A stretch of 64,000 nt of DNA from Echiichthys vipera (lineage: Eukaryota; Chordata; Actinopteri; Perciformes; Trachinidae), in the NCBI GenBank assembly GCA_963691815.1, contig OY829647.1:12050360-12114359 (forward strand). Direction: 5' to 3'. Below, one piece after another: positions 40,320-55,373 of the stretch. The translations under genes were made by a program, and so were the position numbers. Under the pieces are notes generated by a model, which did no database searches, was not told where the DNA came from, and worked only from the letters and a program-made list of their open reading frames with translations. Numbering within the stretch: the first letter of the stretch is position 1; each line of letters begins with the position of its first letter.

Positions 40320-41220
40320 CTCCGGTCCTGATCAATACATGACAAGAGTAAATCTCCTCCGGACGTCAGGCAGTCCAATCAAAGGGCTTGGTGTTCTTAT
40401 AGGGAATCACGGGAGCCAGGGGGAGGCAAACAATGATGTGAATCCTCAACAACAACACAATGGCCCCACCAGCCTTGGGTTATGGGAATGGAGGAGAGGA
40501 GTTATACGAGCGTGAACTGTATTTCTATGCATTTCTATACGTGTGCTTTCACATGTAATGCAGCCTCTATTTATAGGTTACGTGTATACTGCATGAGTGT
40601 CTTCACTTTATAAACGCATATGTATAAAAATAGGAAGTCTAAAGGTTTAGATGTGCGAAATAAATCAGAGGTTAGGAAAAGGAAACAAGATAACACACAC
40701 ATGCTCTCCACCTCCGATTCTCTTCAGATGTAAGTGAACCATACGAGGACAGGAATAGTTTCAGTCATTTCAAATATGTCTGGCTTGTGAGGACAAAAAC
40801 AGTGGAGAATTGCCACTGAACTGTATCAAGGATCTGACACTTGATTTATGTGTGTGTGCAAATACACTGCCATCCCTATCTATCTCTGCCAAGCGGTTTC
40901 CTTCTTTGATAGACAGGTGTCAGCTGAGCAGAGTTGATGGACAGTCTTTATCAGAGTCTGCCAGACACACACGCAGACTAACAAAGACACACAAACACAC
41001 CAAGGTGATGGATTAGGCTGACACATAGACAATAGTGCCCGTACCCAATGGGGGCAAACACGCGCGCACGCACGCACACAGGCACACACAGCATTCTCTC
41101 AGTGGTAGCCTGTGTCTCCCTATGTATCGGAAGAAAGTGCAAATGCATAATGGCACATATACACATTGTTAAAACTCCATCCAACCAGCTGCTGACACTT
41201 ATGAAAGATCTGGTTTTGAT

Positions 41221-42060
41221 GGCTGCTAGCTAAGCAGGGCAGCGCTGACGTCTGTCTCCCAAACCACATCCCCTAGCTGCTCCTAGGAGACCCTTTGGCT
41301 TGCCCAGGCCAATTGGGATGTGTAATTCCTCCGGTGTGTTCTGGGTTTGAGTTTCCTCCCAGTTCGACATTCCCAGAACACTTCTACAGGGCTGGCATCA
41401 GATGCCTGAACCATCTTGTTTCCTTCAATGTGGTGGAGAAACACCTCCACAATGGGTTCCTTCTGGACATCCTTCTTGTAAATAAATGAGCAGCTCTTAT
41501 TCTTTTGATCACTATCTAGACCTCATGAGGCAGACATTTGGACTGACAGGTAAATTGCGAGCTTTACCTCTACACCACAACAGTCTGGTAAAATTCTTGC
41601 ATTATTGGCGACACACCTGTTTACTTGATGATTTCACTCTCCAGCTTATTATCCACATATCACAGGGTTGGCGATTAAATTTGATGTGAAGTGTCCTTGA
41701 GTTACATACTGAATCCTGCTTCTGATGGTTAGGCTAGTGCCTTATGTTGGTGAATGAGAGATAAGCAATGCATTTACTTCCACTTAGGAGCAACTTCAAC
41801 TTCTTCACTAAAGGTAGAAACTCGCTTCCAGGCATAGGGGCCAATCCTCTGAACCATTACCTCGGACACACAGGCACTGACTCTCATCCTGACCATTGTA
41901 CACTTGGTCTGAAAATGATGCTGGAGCTCATTGTCTAATGAAACCATCAGAACTACATAGTCTTTAGAAAGCAGTGATGCAATCCTGCCCGCCAAACTGG
42001 ACACTCTACACTCCTTGGAAGACTCAACTGTCATTGCCTTTATACGGTTATTGCACACAC
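41221..42060 (-). mobile_element. decayed LINE (non-LTR retrotransposon) 3' part
   Basis: On the minus strand, a frame at 42,058-41,774 includes RIASLLSKDYVVLMVSLDNE followed by LQHHF and M-R-x-SA. This lines up with the reverse transcriptase region of a widespread teleost LINE, where the catalytic box reads FADDVV. Here it is degraded to LSKDYVV. Downstream (41,445-41,221) the sequence corresponds to the C-terminal T-G-R...R-x-R-x-Y-x-SQLAWA segment of the same element. Stops and frameshifts are numerous. I cannot assign the clade (L2- or Rex1-like) without a search. Confidence 0.65.
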
Positions 42061-42425
42061 TCCAAATTCCTCAAGATGTCCCACAAGATATCCTAAGGGA
42101 AACGGTGAAAAGAGTATAAAATAAATGTAGGTTGGATTGCTACCAACCTCCATGTAATATTGAAGAGAATAAGAGACATGTCAATAATGACAGCTGAACA
42201 CTTCTGCTAAAAAGGACAGAACAGGCAAGGCCCTGCTTCCCCTTCCTATATGCTCTCTTACAGAGATTCCCCAATACTGCCGTGAAGAAGATCCTCCATT
42301 ACGCCTGCTTTGCCTTTGTACACCGAGCCAATCAACACTGGCATAACGCACCCCACTGTGTGATTTTAGATAGCATTCTGGAAGCAAGGCAGGTGTGACA
42401 TGTAGCACAACAGCATGGGTGTCTA

Positions 42426-42447
42426 GTGTGTGTGTGTGTGTGTGTGT
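42426..42447 (+). repeat. (GT)n microsatellite, short
   Basis: About 22 bp of GT. Confidence 0.95.
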
Positions 42448-43220
42448 CCCTTTTACACAGTTGTCGATTTAGCTCTGCTACTACCTCTGCTGCCAACTTA
42501 AAGCCAGAACAAATCTGTCCCTCCGTTCCGTGTCCATACCTTTAATACAAAATGGTGAGGCAGAATAATACTGCAACATTTTTGTCTTGAACAGCCTACG
42601 TAATACGGGCTTCTTTCTTTTGACAGGTTGCCAGAACCTCTCTGAGTCTCTGAATGTCTACAGAGCTGTAATTGCAATAGGCATCATCCAGACTTTCCTA
42701 ACAACAAAAGATCACTCAGGTCTACTGTACATGAGGCGGGTGTTGAAGTCCAATAGGACCTCAACTAAAGAGGTTAGATAGATTATTTGACCTGGTTTTA
42801 TTGTGTTGATCAGAGAAGTTCCTCTCCATGACATATACTCACATATAAAATGAAAGACATTGGCACTCTACTGGAGACTGATGAGTATTTCAACAACCAC
42901 CTGGTCAACTCTGGAAAAGGGTAGTCCAGACCTTGAGGCGGTGCTGTTCATAGAGTTGAGTCCTGCTATACAGTTTCTAGTTGGCACGGCGCCATGAGGG
43001 AGGCGACTTTTTTTTATTTACAGTGGTCAACATGACAAGCCCCCCCCCCCCTCAACTTTTGCCCAATTAAATAAGCACCCAGCCTTGCAGGAGTTATACC
43101 CACAAAGAATCCTAACAATTCATAGGTGAAGAACTTGCAGACACACACCACACCATACTGGTTAAAAACAGGTTCGATGATTTCACTAGACTTTGATCCG
43201 TTGCCCCTTTAGTACAGTAC

Positions 43221-43406
43221 CTTGATGAAAGAATGAAGCTGCTCCAGCTGGGAGTAGGCTTGGCCTAGCTGTCTCTGAAGCCGGTCCAAGGCATGGGAGC
43301 TCTGCTGGGTCAACCCCTGCATTTGCTCAGTGGCTGTCTGTTCCAGTGCAGCCAAAGCCTCCTCACTGGCTACCACACGAGCCTGCAAGGCATGCATGCG
43401 CTGCTC
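43221..43406 (-). CDS. cntln: centlein internal exon (coiled coil)
   Basis: 186 bp, phase 0 to phase 0, acceptor TTTGCAG and donor GTACTG. It encodes 62 residues (547-608) starting EQRMHALQARVVASEEALAA and ending QLEQLHSFIK. Leucine and alanine spacing follows a heptad pattern throughout, with no proline or glycine break until the G in GLTQQ. It is a coiled-coil segment of the centrosomal scaffold. Confidence 0.9.
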
Positions 43407-43869
43407 CTGCAAAGAAAAAGAGCAGAATTGGTCAGCTGAATGCAAACGATCTTCAAAAAGTAAGGAGTCTACATAGGCCTGTGAGAATTTGAAATATTTT
43501 CCTAGTGCAGTCTAATCTGGGAACGTGGAAATGAATGGGCTGAGAGCAACATATAGACCACTCAATTTATGACCACATCATTTTCAACAGGATTCTTTCA
43601 TTTTTGAAATGTCATCAGAGTAATTTTAAAGATGCTATTATTACAAAACAATATTGTGCCTATGGAAATATTTACCCGTTTAAGTGCAATGTACTATGGC
43701 AGTGCACAGGAACCAGAGTTGATTATACAGGTAAACAATTGAGCTGAACTTGCCTCTCACTGCTAAAAGTGTTGAAAGTGTTCAAAACAAAAATTCTACT
43801 TTCCAAAACATTTTAAATATTCCATATGATAAAATTCTAGTGATAACTGGCAGCGTAGCTGTTTCCTAC

Positions 43870-44007
43870 CTTCTTTTCCAGGTCCTCCTGCAGTTTTTTA
43901 CAGGAGGCCTCATACTGGCTTTTCTCTGTGTTTGCAACTTTCAGTCTCCTCTTAAGAGAATCAATGAAGGCCTTCCGGTTTGTGGCCTCCTCTGATAAAG
44001 TTTTTAC
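43870..44007 (-). CDS. cntln: centlein internal exon (coiled coil)
   Basis: 138 bp, phase 0 to phase 0, acceptor CAACAG and donor GTAGGA. It encodes 46 residues (501-546): VKTLSEEATNRKAFIDSLKR then RLKVANTEKSQYEASCKKLQ EDLEKK. The T-x-RK-x-FIDSLK-x-RL...EKSQYE pattern is strongly reminiscent of centlein. It is continuous coiled coil with the exons on both sides. Confidence 0.92.
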
Positions 44008-44328
44008 CTGTTGGAGCAATAGGGAGGTAAAAATGAAGGTGAACAATGGGATGAGGACACTGAAGTTCTGTTGTGATGAAGGTACTCAAGATATACATTT
44101 ATCATCAAGTTTCCTTAAAATCAATGACATATCTATTCTATTAAGTTACTGTAACATTAACTAAGATGAATATCTTTCCTTTTTAGTCATCCAGGACACA
44201 TATTTCCGGGATATAAGTAAAGCTGAGCATTGCAACACCTACTTTTCTTTGTCTTTCCTCCAAGAATCATCAAAGTAATTGGATGACATACATGATGATG
44301 GATGCAGCTGTGGTGTATTTTTGTATAC

Positions 44329-44455
44329 CTTTCTCTCTAGCTCCTCCACCTGTCCATGGTAACTTTTTTCCATCTCCTGCAGGAACTTCAGTCTTGTCTT
44401 TAAATCGTCCACCAGCTGCCTTTTCATAATCACATCTCGCTCAGTGTGGCTTGCC
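44329..44455 (-). CDS. cntln: centlein internal exon (coiled coil)
   Basis: 127 bp with acceptor TTTCCAG and donor GTATAC. The first base (G) completes a lysine codon split from the previous exon (AA|G). It then encodes 42 residues (459-500), ASHTERDVIMKRQLVDDLKT to QVEELERK. The phase match between a 98-bp exon ending in two extra bases and a 127-bp exon starting with one is good evidence that both are real. Confidence 0.92.
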
Positions 44456-47390
<2,935 letters not shown>

Positions 47391-47488
47391 TTGTCCTGCA
47401 GCTGGCGGAGCTTGTCCTCCTTCTCCTGGAGTTGGCCTCGCAGGGCTTTGTTAGCTGCCACCTGCCTTGTGACCTCCGCACTTGCACT
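47391..47488 (-). CDS. cntln: centlein internal exon (coiled coil)
   Basis: 98 bp with acceptor CCCCCCAG and donor GTTAGT. It encodes 32 residues (426-457), SASAEVTRQVAANKALRGQL then QEKEDKLRQLQD, and ends with two bases (AA) of a split lysine codon. Heptad-like leucines at ALRGQLQEKEDKLRQL continue the coiled coil. Confidence 0.9.
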
Positions 47489-48830
47489 CTGGGGGGAGGG
47501 CATACGGTGTGTGTGTTTGTTAATGTGTTGGAGTGTGTGTGATAGGGGGTGGGGGAGGTTTTCAAAACACGGCTGATGACAGGTCAGGCACAGCATGCCT
47601 CCTCATTATAGTTACAGCGGGAGGGTGGAAGGTGCTAAAAGAGGTTAAGAGGAAAGCTGTATTTTTCAAAGTGGATAACATATGGAGTAATAGGAAAATT
47701 AACAACTTATGGACCTAAACTATAAAATATATTTTAATTAAAATGTTTACCAACAGATAAAAAAATCGAGCACCGGATTTAGTTCAAATATTAAAATGAG
47801 TGTCATATTTATCTTGCTGTTTCTATCGCTTATATCTCTTTGTATTGTGAGATATTAAGATGTGGCTCATGACGACAGCTTGAGTTATGATGATGAGACT
47901 GATGGATATTTGAACGTGCATGTTCACTTTGGTTTAAAGGGCCCTGTGTCTCTTGTGGGAACAGTACCAGTACAAGCTTTTGACAATGTGCTCACTCTGT
48001 GTGTGCACCCCCACAGTACATCCCATGCCTCTCCCTTTTGCTGTCACCTGACATGACTTCCTTGGCTGTGTGTAACGACAGCAGCAATCTGCTCGGTGAC
48101 ACTGATGAGATGGCTGCGGAGAGGGTGATAATACTGTGGTAACCACTCACACCTCATTCCCTGTGATGTAGGGCATGTCTGTACTGTTATTCACCATTTT
48201 TCATCTTTCTGACAGGTACTCCGTAATAACATCAAATGATAAGAAATGCTAATTCATGTCGAAATCACATGCAATTTCAGGTGAGGCTGAGTTTAAATTG
48301 AAAGGCTCAAGAATTTCTTCTTGTAATGCTATATGATTTGAAAGTAAAACCTTGACAGACTTTCTTTCAGATTTTCCTCAACTCCTCAAGGACAGCAGGC
48401 TAGTCAAAGCAGTGAGGTGTTCATGTGGCTCAGAAATATCAATGTTTGATAATATACCAAGGAAATTATCTTTTTTCTAACTAAGAAACATAAATGCATG
48501 TGTACTCCAACAATGGGAGATTGATATAAATCTGAAGCAAAAAAGGCAAAAAAAAGGGAAATTCAAAATGAAATGTGCAAAATTCATAAACTATATTTTC
48601 TTAATTTCGTCTGTAAACTTGCCTGTGCCAACCAAAATGAATGTGCAATTCCACAATTTCCTTGTTATTCATGGTATTATCCACTCAAGCTTCATAGTGC
48701 ACGAAATTGGAAATGAACACAATCCTTAATACCATCATCCTATTAAGAGATTTATCTCATAAGCCGTGCTCTATAAGACAAAGCATGAGGGCCATTCATT
48801 AACCCTACAGTTCAACTTATAACCACTAAC
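47489..48830 (-). other. cntln: cntln intron, 1.3 kb
   Basis: AT-rich intron in which I recognise no repeat, RNA gene or additional exon. Confidence 0.6.
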
Positions 48831-49046
48831 CTTAAGTTTGGCCTGAAGTTGTTTGACCTCACCCTCCAGGGCCTGGGGGGCTGGATTAGCTGGGGAGGGC
48901 ATGGGCCTGCCCTGGCAGGAGCACTCTGAGTTTGCTTGTGCTGGTGGTACAGTTTGCTGGGGTAATGTGATCTTCCTCCACTGCTCCAGCTCCATCTCCA
49001 GAATCTTTTTCTGCTGCTCCTTACCAGCCAGGTCAGAGGTCAGCTT
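48831..49046 (-). CDS. cntln: centlein internal exon with proline-rich break
   Basis: 216 bp, phase 0 to phase 0, acceptor TTCTCCAG and donor GTTAGT. It encodes 72 residues (354-425). It begins KLTSDLAGKEQQKKILEMEL as coiled coil, then a proline- and serine-rich, cysteine-containing linker (QQTVPPAQANSECSCQGRP... SPANPAPQ) interrupts the helix, and EGEVKQLQAKLK resumes it. The linker is the only obvious hinge in this half of the protein. Confidence 0.9.
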
Positions 49047-49267
49047 CTGGAGAACGACAGACAGAACTGGTGGTCTAGGCCACTGCTAATGATGTTAACT
49101 AAAAACAAAAGTTGTGTCTACTGTTGTTAAAGCAAGGAAACCTAATTTGTCATGATAGGATGTAGAGAGTTACAGTAAAAAGTAATGGGAGACATGACAT
49201 ACTGCTATATATAAACTGATGTTTACCTAAAGAAGTTTTAGTCAAACCAAATCCCAGCTTTACTATT

Positions 49268-49750
49268 AGTGCTGGGTATCATTTAAAAAAAACAAACAAA
49301 CAATACCAGTACCAGTATACTACTTTCAGATGATAATAAAGTAGTACACTTCAACTTATTTTGATATAAATCCATCTTTAAAGCGTTCAAATGCTCTCGA
49401 CTTCACCACACCACAGACTGTATAGGCTGTAGCTTCTGCCGTAATGGGACATTCATTCATTCATCTTCAACCGCTTGTCCCTGTCGGGGTCGCGGGGGGC
49501 TGGAGCCAATCCCAACTGACATGGGGCATGAGACGGGGTACACGCCAACAGAGACAGACAACCATTCACACCTACAGGCAATGTAGAGTCATCAATCGCA
49601 CGTAATATCAAATCAAAGAACGCTTGCAGTGATTAGCTGCGAGCAAAACCAAATAAATATTTCTTTTCTAAATCAAGTTACAAAAAGAATCAAATGCAAG
49701 TACCGTTGAACTGAGGCGTTCCAATACTACTTGGTACTGGGTTATTTTGA
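49268..49750. repeat. dispersed repeat (GTGCTGGGTATC type) with another repeat inside
   Basis: It starts AGTGCTGGGTATCATTTAAA with an 'ataccagtaccagtatacta' motif and closes with AATACTACTTGGTACTGGGT. Between them lies the second copy of the AACCGCTTGTCC family (49,451-49,575). Boundaries are approximate. Confidence 0.45.
49451..49575 (-). repeat. dispersed teleost repeat, copy 2 (opposite strand to copy 1)
   Basis: CATTCATTCATCTTCAACCG, CTTGTCC, GGGGTCGCGGGGGGCTGGAG, CCAATCCCAACTGACATGGG, GGGGTACACGCC and AACCATTCACACCTAC are the landmarks. It is the complement of the block at 3,396-3,490 with additional sequence at the right. Confidence 0.65.
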
Positions 49751-50382
49751 TCAATACATTAAAAATCCAGATGCAAAAATGTATTACAAAAGGTAAAAAA
49801 AATATCCTTTGACTTAATTTAAATTCACATTACATGAATATGATAAACGATGAGACAAAGTAAACATAATATGTTGGAAATACTGTATGTGTTAGCCACA
49901 GGAGAGCTGTGGGCTCCTGCCTTAATATCTAGTCTGTGATAAATCTCCTTTTTTATGTTAATTAGGAGACAGATGATGCCGTTGCTCGGTCAATAGGGCC
50001 TAATTCTAACTGTGATTGGCATGCATAATAATGCCGTCCTGCAGAATCAGAGAGCACTTTGGGACAGGGGGAGTTTAGCATTTGGTGAGGGGTTGAGTTT
50101 ACAGTGATGAACAATAATGGCACTAGCTGATCATGAACAATGTACAGTGTGGCAGATATTCTAAACAAAAGCATCTGTGGTGAACACTTTTAACCACATG
50201 TTAACAAAACACAAAAAATATCTTGCCTGCTTATTAAGGAAATATGGGGAAGAAAGTCTGGTTCAATACTGACACAATTAGCTGACCTGGTATCATTTCA
50301 CACATCAAGAATGCTTAATGGCACAAATAGGAGACATGATACATGAAGATGTATGCTGCACACATAAATGGGTAAATGCTGA

Positions 50383-50540
<158 letters not shown>

Positions 50541-50910
50541 GTAGCACAGAGAGTGAAACCGCATATTCCCAGGGGTTTGCTCTCTGCTCTGCATACATGG
50601 AGGTTATTGATATCTGGTTGCTGGCTGACACCTTTTAATAGAATCCCTCTTGTTTTAGGTTTCCTCTGCTCTGTTGAAGACACACATGCCAAATCCCCAG
50701 CGAGGATGGGAGAGAGAGAAGAAGAAGGAGGGATAGAAAGAGAGAGGAGAATAAGAAGAGGAGCTATGGCTGCAGTGGCACACGAATTAAGAGTGGCATT
50801 GATGACACTTCCTGTAAGACAGGCTTTGATTTCACAGGCCATTTTCAGCCCTGGTGAGAGATGACACTGCCATGGACTGATATTCTGGTGGTCCATTAGG
50901 CTGGAAGAGC

Positions 50911-50938
50911 TCTCTCTCTCTCTCTCTGTCTCTCTCTC
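50911..50938 (+). repeat. (CT)n microsatellite
   Basis: CT repeat with one GT interruption. Confidence 0.9.
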
Positions 50939-51455
50939 AGTAGTGGTCTACCTGATGCTGTTCCAATCATTAGCAGGGTAAATAAGGAAATGGAAGTTGC
51001 TAAAATAGTCACACTAACAAAATATGTGCAAAAATCAAAGTGAATTTAAATAAAACACTGGCGTAATGGTCTAACTGTCCAGACTTGATGTGATTTGTAG
51101 TGCAACTTTCATTTATATTTAAATAATGTCTGGAGCTTTTGAAAATCAGCCAGTTGTGTCTGTTGCACCCCCTAATCCTGTGATAATCCTAGCTCCTTAC
51201 ATGTTAGAGGAGGGTAGGACACTCCACACGTAAGGAGATAAGGCTGGTAAATTTGTGAGGCGATGTCACAGTAGACTGCAAAGTGAAGTTAACGGAGAAG
51301 TAATGACTGAGCGAGGTAGATAATCCAAGCAACTAAATGATCCTGTATTTGGATGATACGCATTACTAGCACATTTTGTGAAAAGCTAGACTTGCAAAAA
51401 ATAGGAGGGTACGCTTCACCTGTCACCTGAGTGTTTTAATATTCTTATGCCACCT

Positions 51456-51650
51456 TAAAGGATAATTCTAGTTTATTACACATTGAGTCTTATTTTCATC
51501 ATTTATGGTCATAATTTTACTTGGTAATAATGCAATTTATATCTAGGAAATATTTACCAAAATCCTAGATCTCAGTTGAACTGTTCATCACTAACTTACC
51601 TTCTGTCAACTTTGACCTACAGTACTTGCCTTTTTATCTTTTTTATCTTA
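51456..51650 (+). mobile_element. possible MITE fragment
   Basis: The order AAAGGATAATTCTAGTTTAT, 'gagtcttattttcatcattt', ATGGTCATAA, CAATTTATATCTAG, 'gttcatcactaacttacctt' resembles a teleost non-autonomous element known to me only loosely. No terminal repeats could be paired. Confidence 0.35.
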
Positions 51651-51807
51651 TCTTTCCCATCTCATGGACTGGTAACTAATCACCAACTGGGCATTACTAC
51701 ATGTTATAAGACTGTATGAACGGCTAAGCAGAACTGTAACTTTGTTATAATCTGAATTATAACTTCTTAGATCTTCAGCTTGCTGGCTTTTGTGTGACTT
51801 AAATGTT

Positions 51808-51903
51808 CACACCATCTCTGCAGGGGTCCAAGCCCCACACCTCTCCTCTTTGTTTCACACACACACACACGCACACGCACACGAGCACGAACACGCACAC
51901 ACA
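51808..51903 (+). repeat. duplicated unique block plus (CA)n, copy 2
   Basis: The block CACACCATCTCTGCAGGGGT ... CCTCTCCTCTTTGTT is repeated from 44,551 and again runs directly into CA with CG interruptions. Flanking sequence on both sides differs. Confidence 0.9.
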
Positions 51904-53376
51904 AATACATTGGCTGTTAGCTTTAGTTAGTGTATTGTGTTTTGTTTGTTGCATTTATTAATTTGTTAATAAATGTTTAAGTTTACAATATATCTGTTTA
52001 TTTAATATTACACACGGATTGACAAAATATCATTTAATATCACCTATAAAAATGCTGTTATTAAGACAGTTAGAAACTCAATCCAAACTCATACAAAGAC
52101 CCCAGAGGGAAGGGGAACAAAAAAAGGAGCACATGGGGGAGATGAGCAAGTAAGAAAGGGAGGAATAAGAAAATAAGACTTAACGATGGAAGGAGGTGAG
52201 GAAGGAAGCAACACTGGAAGGACAGGATCAGGGAGACACAGCAACACAAACAAGTTTCTGAGAAACTGCCATGCTACTCCTCACATGATGGCCCCTGTGG
52301 AGGCTGTCCTAAGCCAATTACAAGCAGAGAGTTTTAGTTGGAGAGTTGGCAAGGACCGGCTGGAACAAGCCCAAAGTCCATCACCTCTTGCCCTTTCCAG
52401 AGAGGGCAACAAGACATGGCTTTGGCCAGTCAGTCAGCTCCAACTTTCTCTGGTGGAGCGCCATTAATACTGCAGGAGGAAAGAGGAAACAAACAGGAAG
52501 ACAACAATTCCCTCTCAGTCCACTCATTCACGCAAGAGTGTGTGTTCGTGTATGTGTGTGACCATGTGTGTCTTTACTGCTGAGTTTGAGTCTAAGGTCT
52601 CGTTGGGCCTTAGCAATCAGATGCCTGGGTGGGAGCACAAGGGCCACTTCCCAGGTAGCAACACTATGAGGGCTAGACTCTGACCTGTGTATACAAGTCC
52701 AATATACTGCATCTGTACTATTCTACTCAGTAAATATACAGGCATACAGACACATGCGCCTTATCAGGAATCCAGTGGTCCCTCGCTGGCTGCTGCCATT
52801 CCTGAATTCACAGAAAAAAGTCTCCTTCCTGTCCATGTATGTGTGTGTGTTGGTGTGTACAAGGAGGCCCTGGCAGGAAAGGTACTGTTTAGGGCCAAAG
52901 TGCTTGGTGTTTTATTTATAGTCGATACCAAGTCTAAGAGTTTCCTACCTGGAGGCAGGTACTAAATAACTAAATGGGTGTGTGGCAGAGGACTCAATGA
53001 AAAAAAACGTCACCTGTGTGTGTCTGTGCACGCAGGTGCATGGATTTGGAGAAATGTAACTGATAGTGACATAGATTGTTGTGGAGAACTGGCTTGTTGA
53101 AACATTCAGTCAGAGAGTCGGAGGGAGAAAAAGAGAGAGGGAGATTCTCCTCCTCGCTTCTGCTCTGAGGTGCTGACCTCCACAGGCGAGGATAGGGCTG
53201 TCAGCCACACTTATTAAGCATGATAAGGGCAAAGGACCTGCTACTGCTGCACTCCCCAGCAAATAAAAAAGAACCACAAAAAGAAAGACAAAGACAGAAA
53301 AATAAGAAACTTCCCAACACTTAGAACTGCCTTTCCCTTTTTCCTCACGTCCCTGTTTTTTTTTTACCCAAGTCAC

Positions 53377-53645
53377 CTGTGTGAGCTGCTTGCTGCTGCC
53401 GAGTTTCTCAGTGAGGGAGTTGAGTTGTGCCGTGATCTTCTCATTGGCCCTTCGCAACTCTCTGGCTGAAAGCACAGCGTCTTTCCTGGCACTTCGCAGT
53501 ATGTCAACGTGACGCTGTAGGGACTCTATGCGCTGCTGCAGAGAAGAGGAGGAGCAGTGCTGGGTCTTCATTAGCATCCTCTTCCTTCTCCACCTCCTAT
53601 TCTCTCCTCTCGTCCCTCGGTCCCATGGCTCATTCTGTTCATCCT
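53377..53645 (-). CDS. cntln: centlein internal exon (long form)
   Basis: 269 bp, acceptor CTCCTGTTAG and donor GTGACT. The first two bases (AG) complete a glutamate codon begun in the previous exon. It encodes 89 residues (265-353). First comes a charged stretch with a basic cluster (ENRRWRRKRMLMKTQ), then SSSSLQ, then coiled coil QRIESLQRHVDILRSARKDA to LGSSKQLTQ. The SSSSLQ codons lie on a pyrimidine-rich tract ending in TCTGCAG, which itself looks like an acceptor (exon end would be 53,535). The coiled-coil part is secure. The first 36 codons may be alternatively spliced or intronic. Confidence 0.8.
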
Positions 53646-53973
53646 CTAACAGGAGGAAGTACACGCAAGCACCTCAGAGTTGACAAGTGCATGAAACAAA
53701 TCCCTATTTAGAAGCTACTGGTGGGAGTTAACAGGCTTATGTAAAAGTGTCTTTGTGTATGCGCAAGTGAAAACTGTGATATATTTAACAACTCCATTTA
53801 TAACCAATTCAGGTGTGGAAAAACGAAACAAAAAAACAAAGCTTGTTAACTTCTTGAATACTTGTTTCTGATCGACAGCATGTACATGCATTGAGTGTTC
53901 TTCCTGCGTCAATTAATAGTCGATTAGATTTTTGTAGTTTTGCATGGGTGTGAAAAAGGAAAACTTATGCTAC

Positions 53974-54055
53974 CTTGGGCCAGAACATCAGGTTGTTTTC
54001 TGTCGGATTTTGCTGCCGGTGCTGCTGTGTTAGAGATTAGGGAACACCTGTAGTA
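53974..54055 (-). CDS. cntln: centlein possible cassette exon
   Basis: 82 bp with a good acceptor (TTCTGTTCTTTCAG) and donor GTAGCA. It begins in phase 0 and ends with one base (G), encoding YYRCSLISNTAAPAAKSDRK then QPDVLAQ (residues 237-263). The frame joins both neighbours correctly in the long model. The sequence has low complexity, is not coiled coil, and I do not recognise it. Skipping it together with the first 110 bp of the next exon also keeps the frame, so it may be optional. Confidence 0.55.
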
Positions 54056-54350
54056 CTGAAAGAACAGAAAAGTCAGAGACAGAGATGAAAAGCAGCTGTT
54101 AAACATAACACAACCGGTTGACATGTTGTGCTTCCTGAAACGCAGCTCATAATGACACCATGATCACAGGGTGTGCTCAGTTTAACGCGACAAGACAAAT
54201 CACCCTGCGCTTTAATAATTCACCTGAGCGTGTTCAACCGACTTCAACGTGAACGTTTCTCAGCATGGATATTACTCCTGACAGATGCTTGCAAATGCTG
54301 CCTTTGTTCAATCACTGTCTGAAAGCCCTGATTCGCCCTTACAGTATGAC

Positions 54351-54389
54351 GTGTGTGTGTTTGTGTGTGTGTGTGTGTGTGTGCGTGTA
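54351..54389 (+). repeat. (GT)n microsatellite, interrupted
   Basis: GT repeat with TT and CG interruptions. Confidence 0.93.
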
Positions 54390-55073
54390 GTCATTTGCAC
54401 TCATAAGCATGTATGCGTGTGTATGTGTGACACCTCCCAACTGCACCATCGTTTGTAGTGACATCAAAGAAGGCAGCCCCCCCCAATCCGCCTTCTTCTC
54501 TGCCTGTTTCCTTTGTATATGGGGTCAGGTAGGATTTGATCAGTGCCTGGTTTGATCACACGGTGCCTTGCAGAGAGGAGGGGAGGGGGAGGGAGGGGTG
54601 AACGCTTTGGTTTGTGACATAGCACGTTGTGAGGGGCCAGGGCTGTCACTGCGATGAGCTCAGGAGGAGCTGATGGGCACATTTAGCAGATCTGGAGCAG
54701 GGAAACCTAAGGGGATCTGAGAGTAAGGGTCCTGACAGCTCCCTGGCTACATGTACAACAACCCTCTCTTCTACTCCACCTTCTACCTAGCTCACCTCCT
54801 CTAAAAAACAGAAAGAGAGGGAGAGAGAATATCTTCTAAGGTCCCTCTTTTCTCTCTTCAATGCTCTTCTTGACGGACATATCTCTCTGGGGCTTGGAGC
54901 TGCCACGTCCTGCTACAAAGTGGTTTGATATGGACAAGAGCAAGGGTCCAGGCCTATTGATTTTAATGGAGGAGATGGGAAAGGCAGAGCACCTACAACC
55001 ACACTTATGGAACACTTTGTGAATGCAAGAGCAAAGGAAATAGTTACTGGAACATTCATAATAATATTCTGAC

Positions 55074-55373
55074 AATACCGCTGGCCGATATAATAATATG
55101 TACGGTCAAAACGATAAAGAAATATTAAATTAAAATGTGTATTGTATTTTTCTATATGGTTTCTACTGCAATGTTGACAAACTGCATTACAGCTATATTT
55201 AACTGCAGCGGTACAGTATTTAATTCACACAGGATTATATTATTATTAACTCATATGAACTATTTATTTATTAAATTACCAGAAAACCCGCTTTATCCAG
55301 GTAAATCTCGTTACCGCGATACGAAATGAACTACATTGGGATAGAAGATTTTGGACACATTGCCTAGCCCTAG
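55074..55373. mobile_element. probable MITE (ends in CTAGCCCTAG)
   Basis: The right end TTGGACACATTGCCTAGCCC is the complement of the 'gggctgggcgatatg'-type terminus of a common teleost MITE. The left end CCGCTGGCCGATATAATAAT carries a decayed version in the other direction. The interior is AT-rich and non-coding. Confidence 0.5.

Noticed and set aside
41048..41233. CA/CG-rich tract around 41,060 as a promoter-like CpG patch
   Set aside because: It is a short alternating purine-pyrimidine repeat (GCGCGCACGCACGC) beside CA repeats, with no gene start near it.
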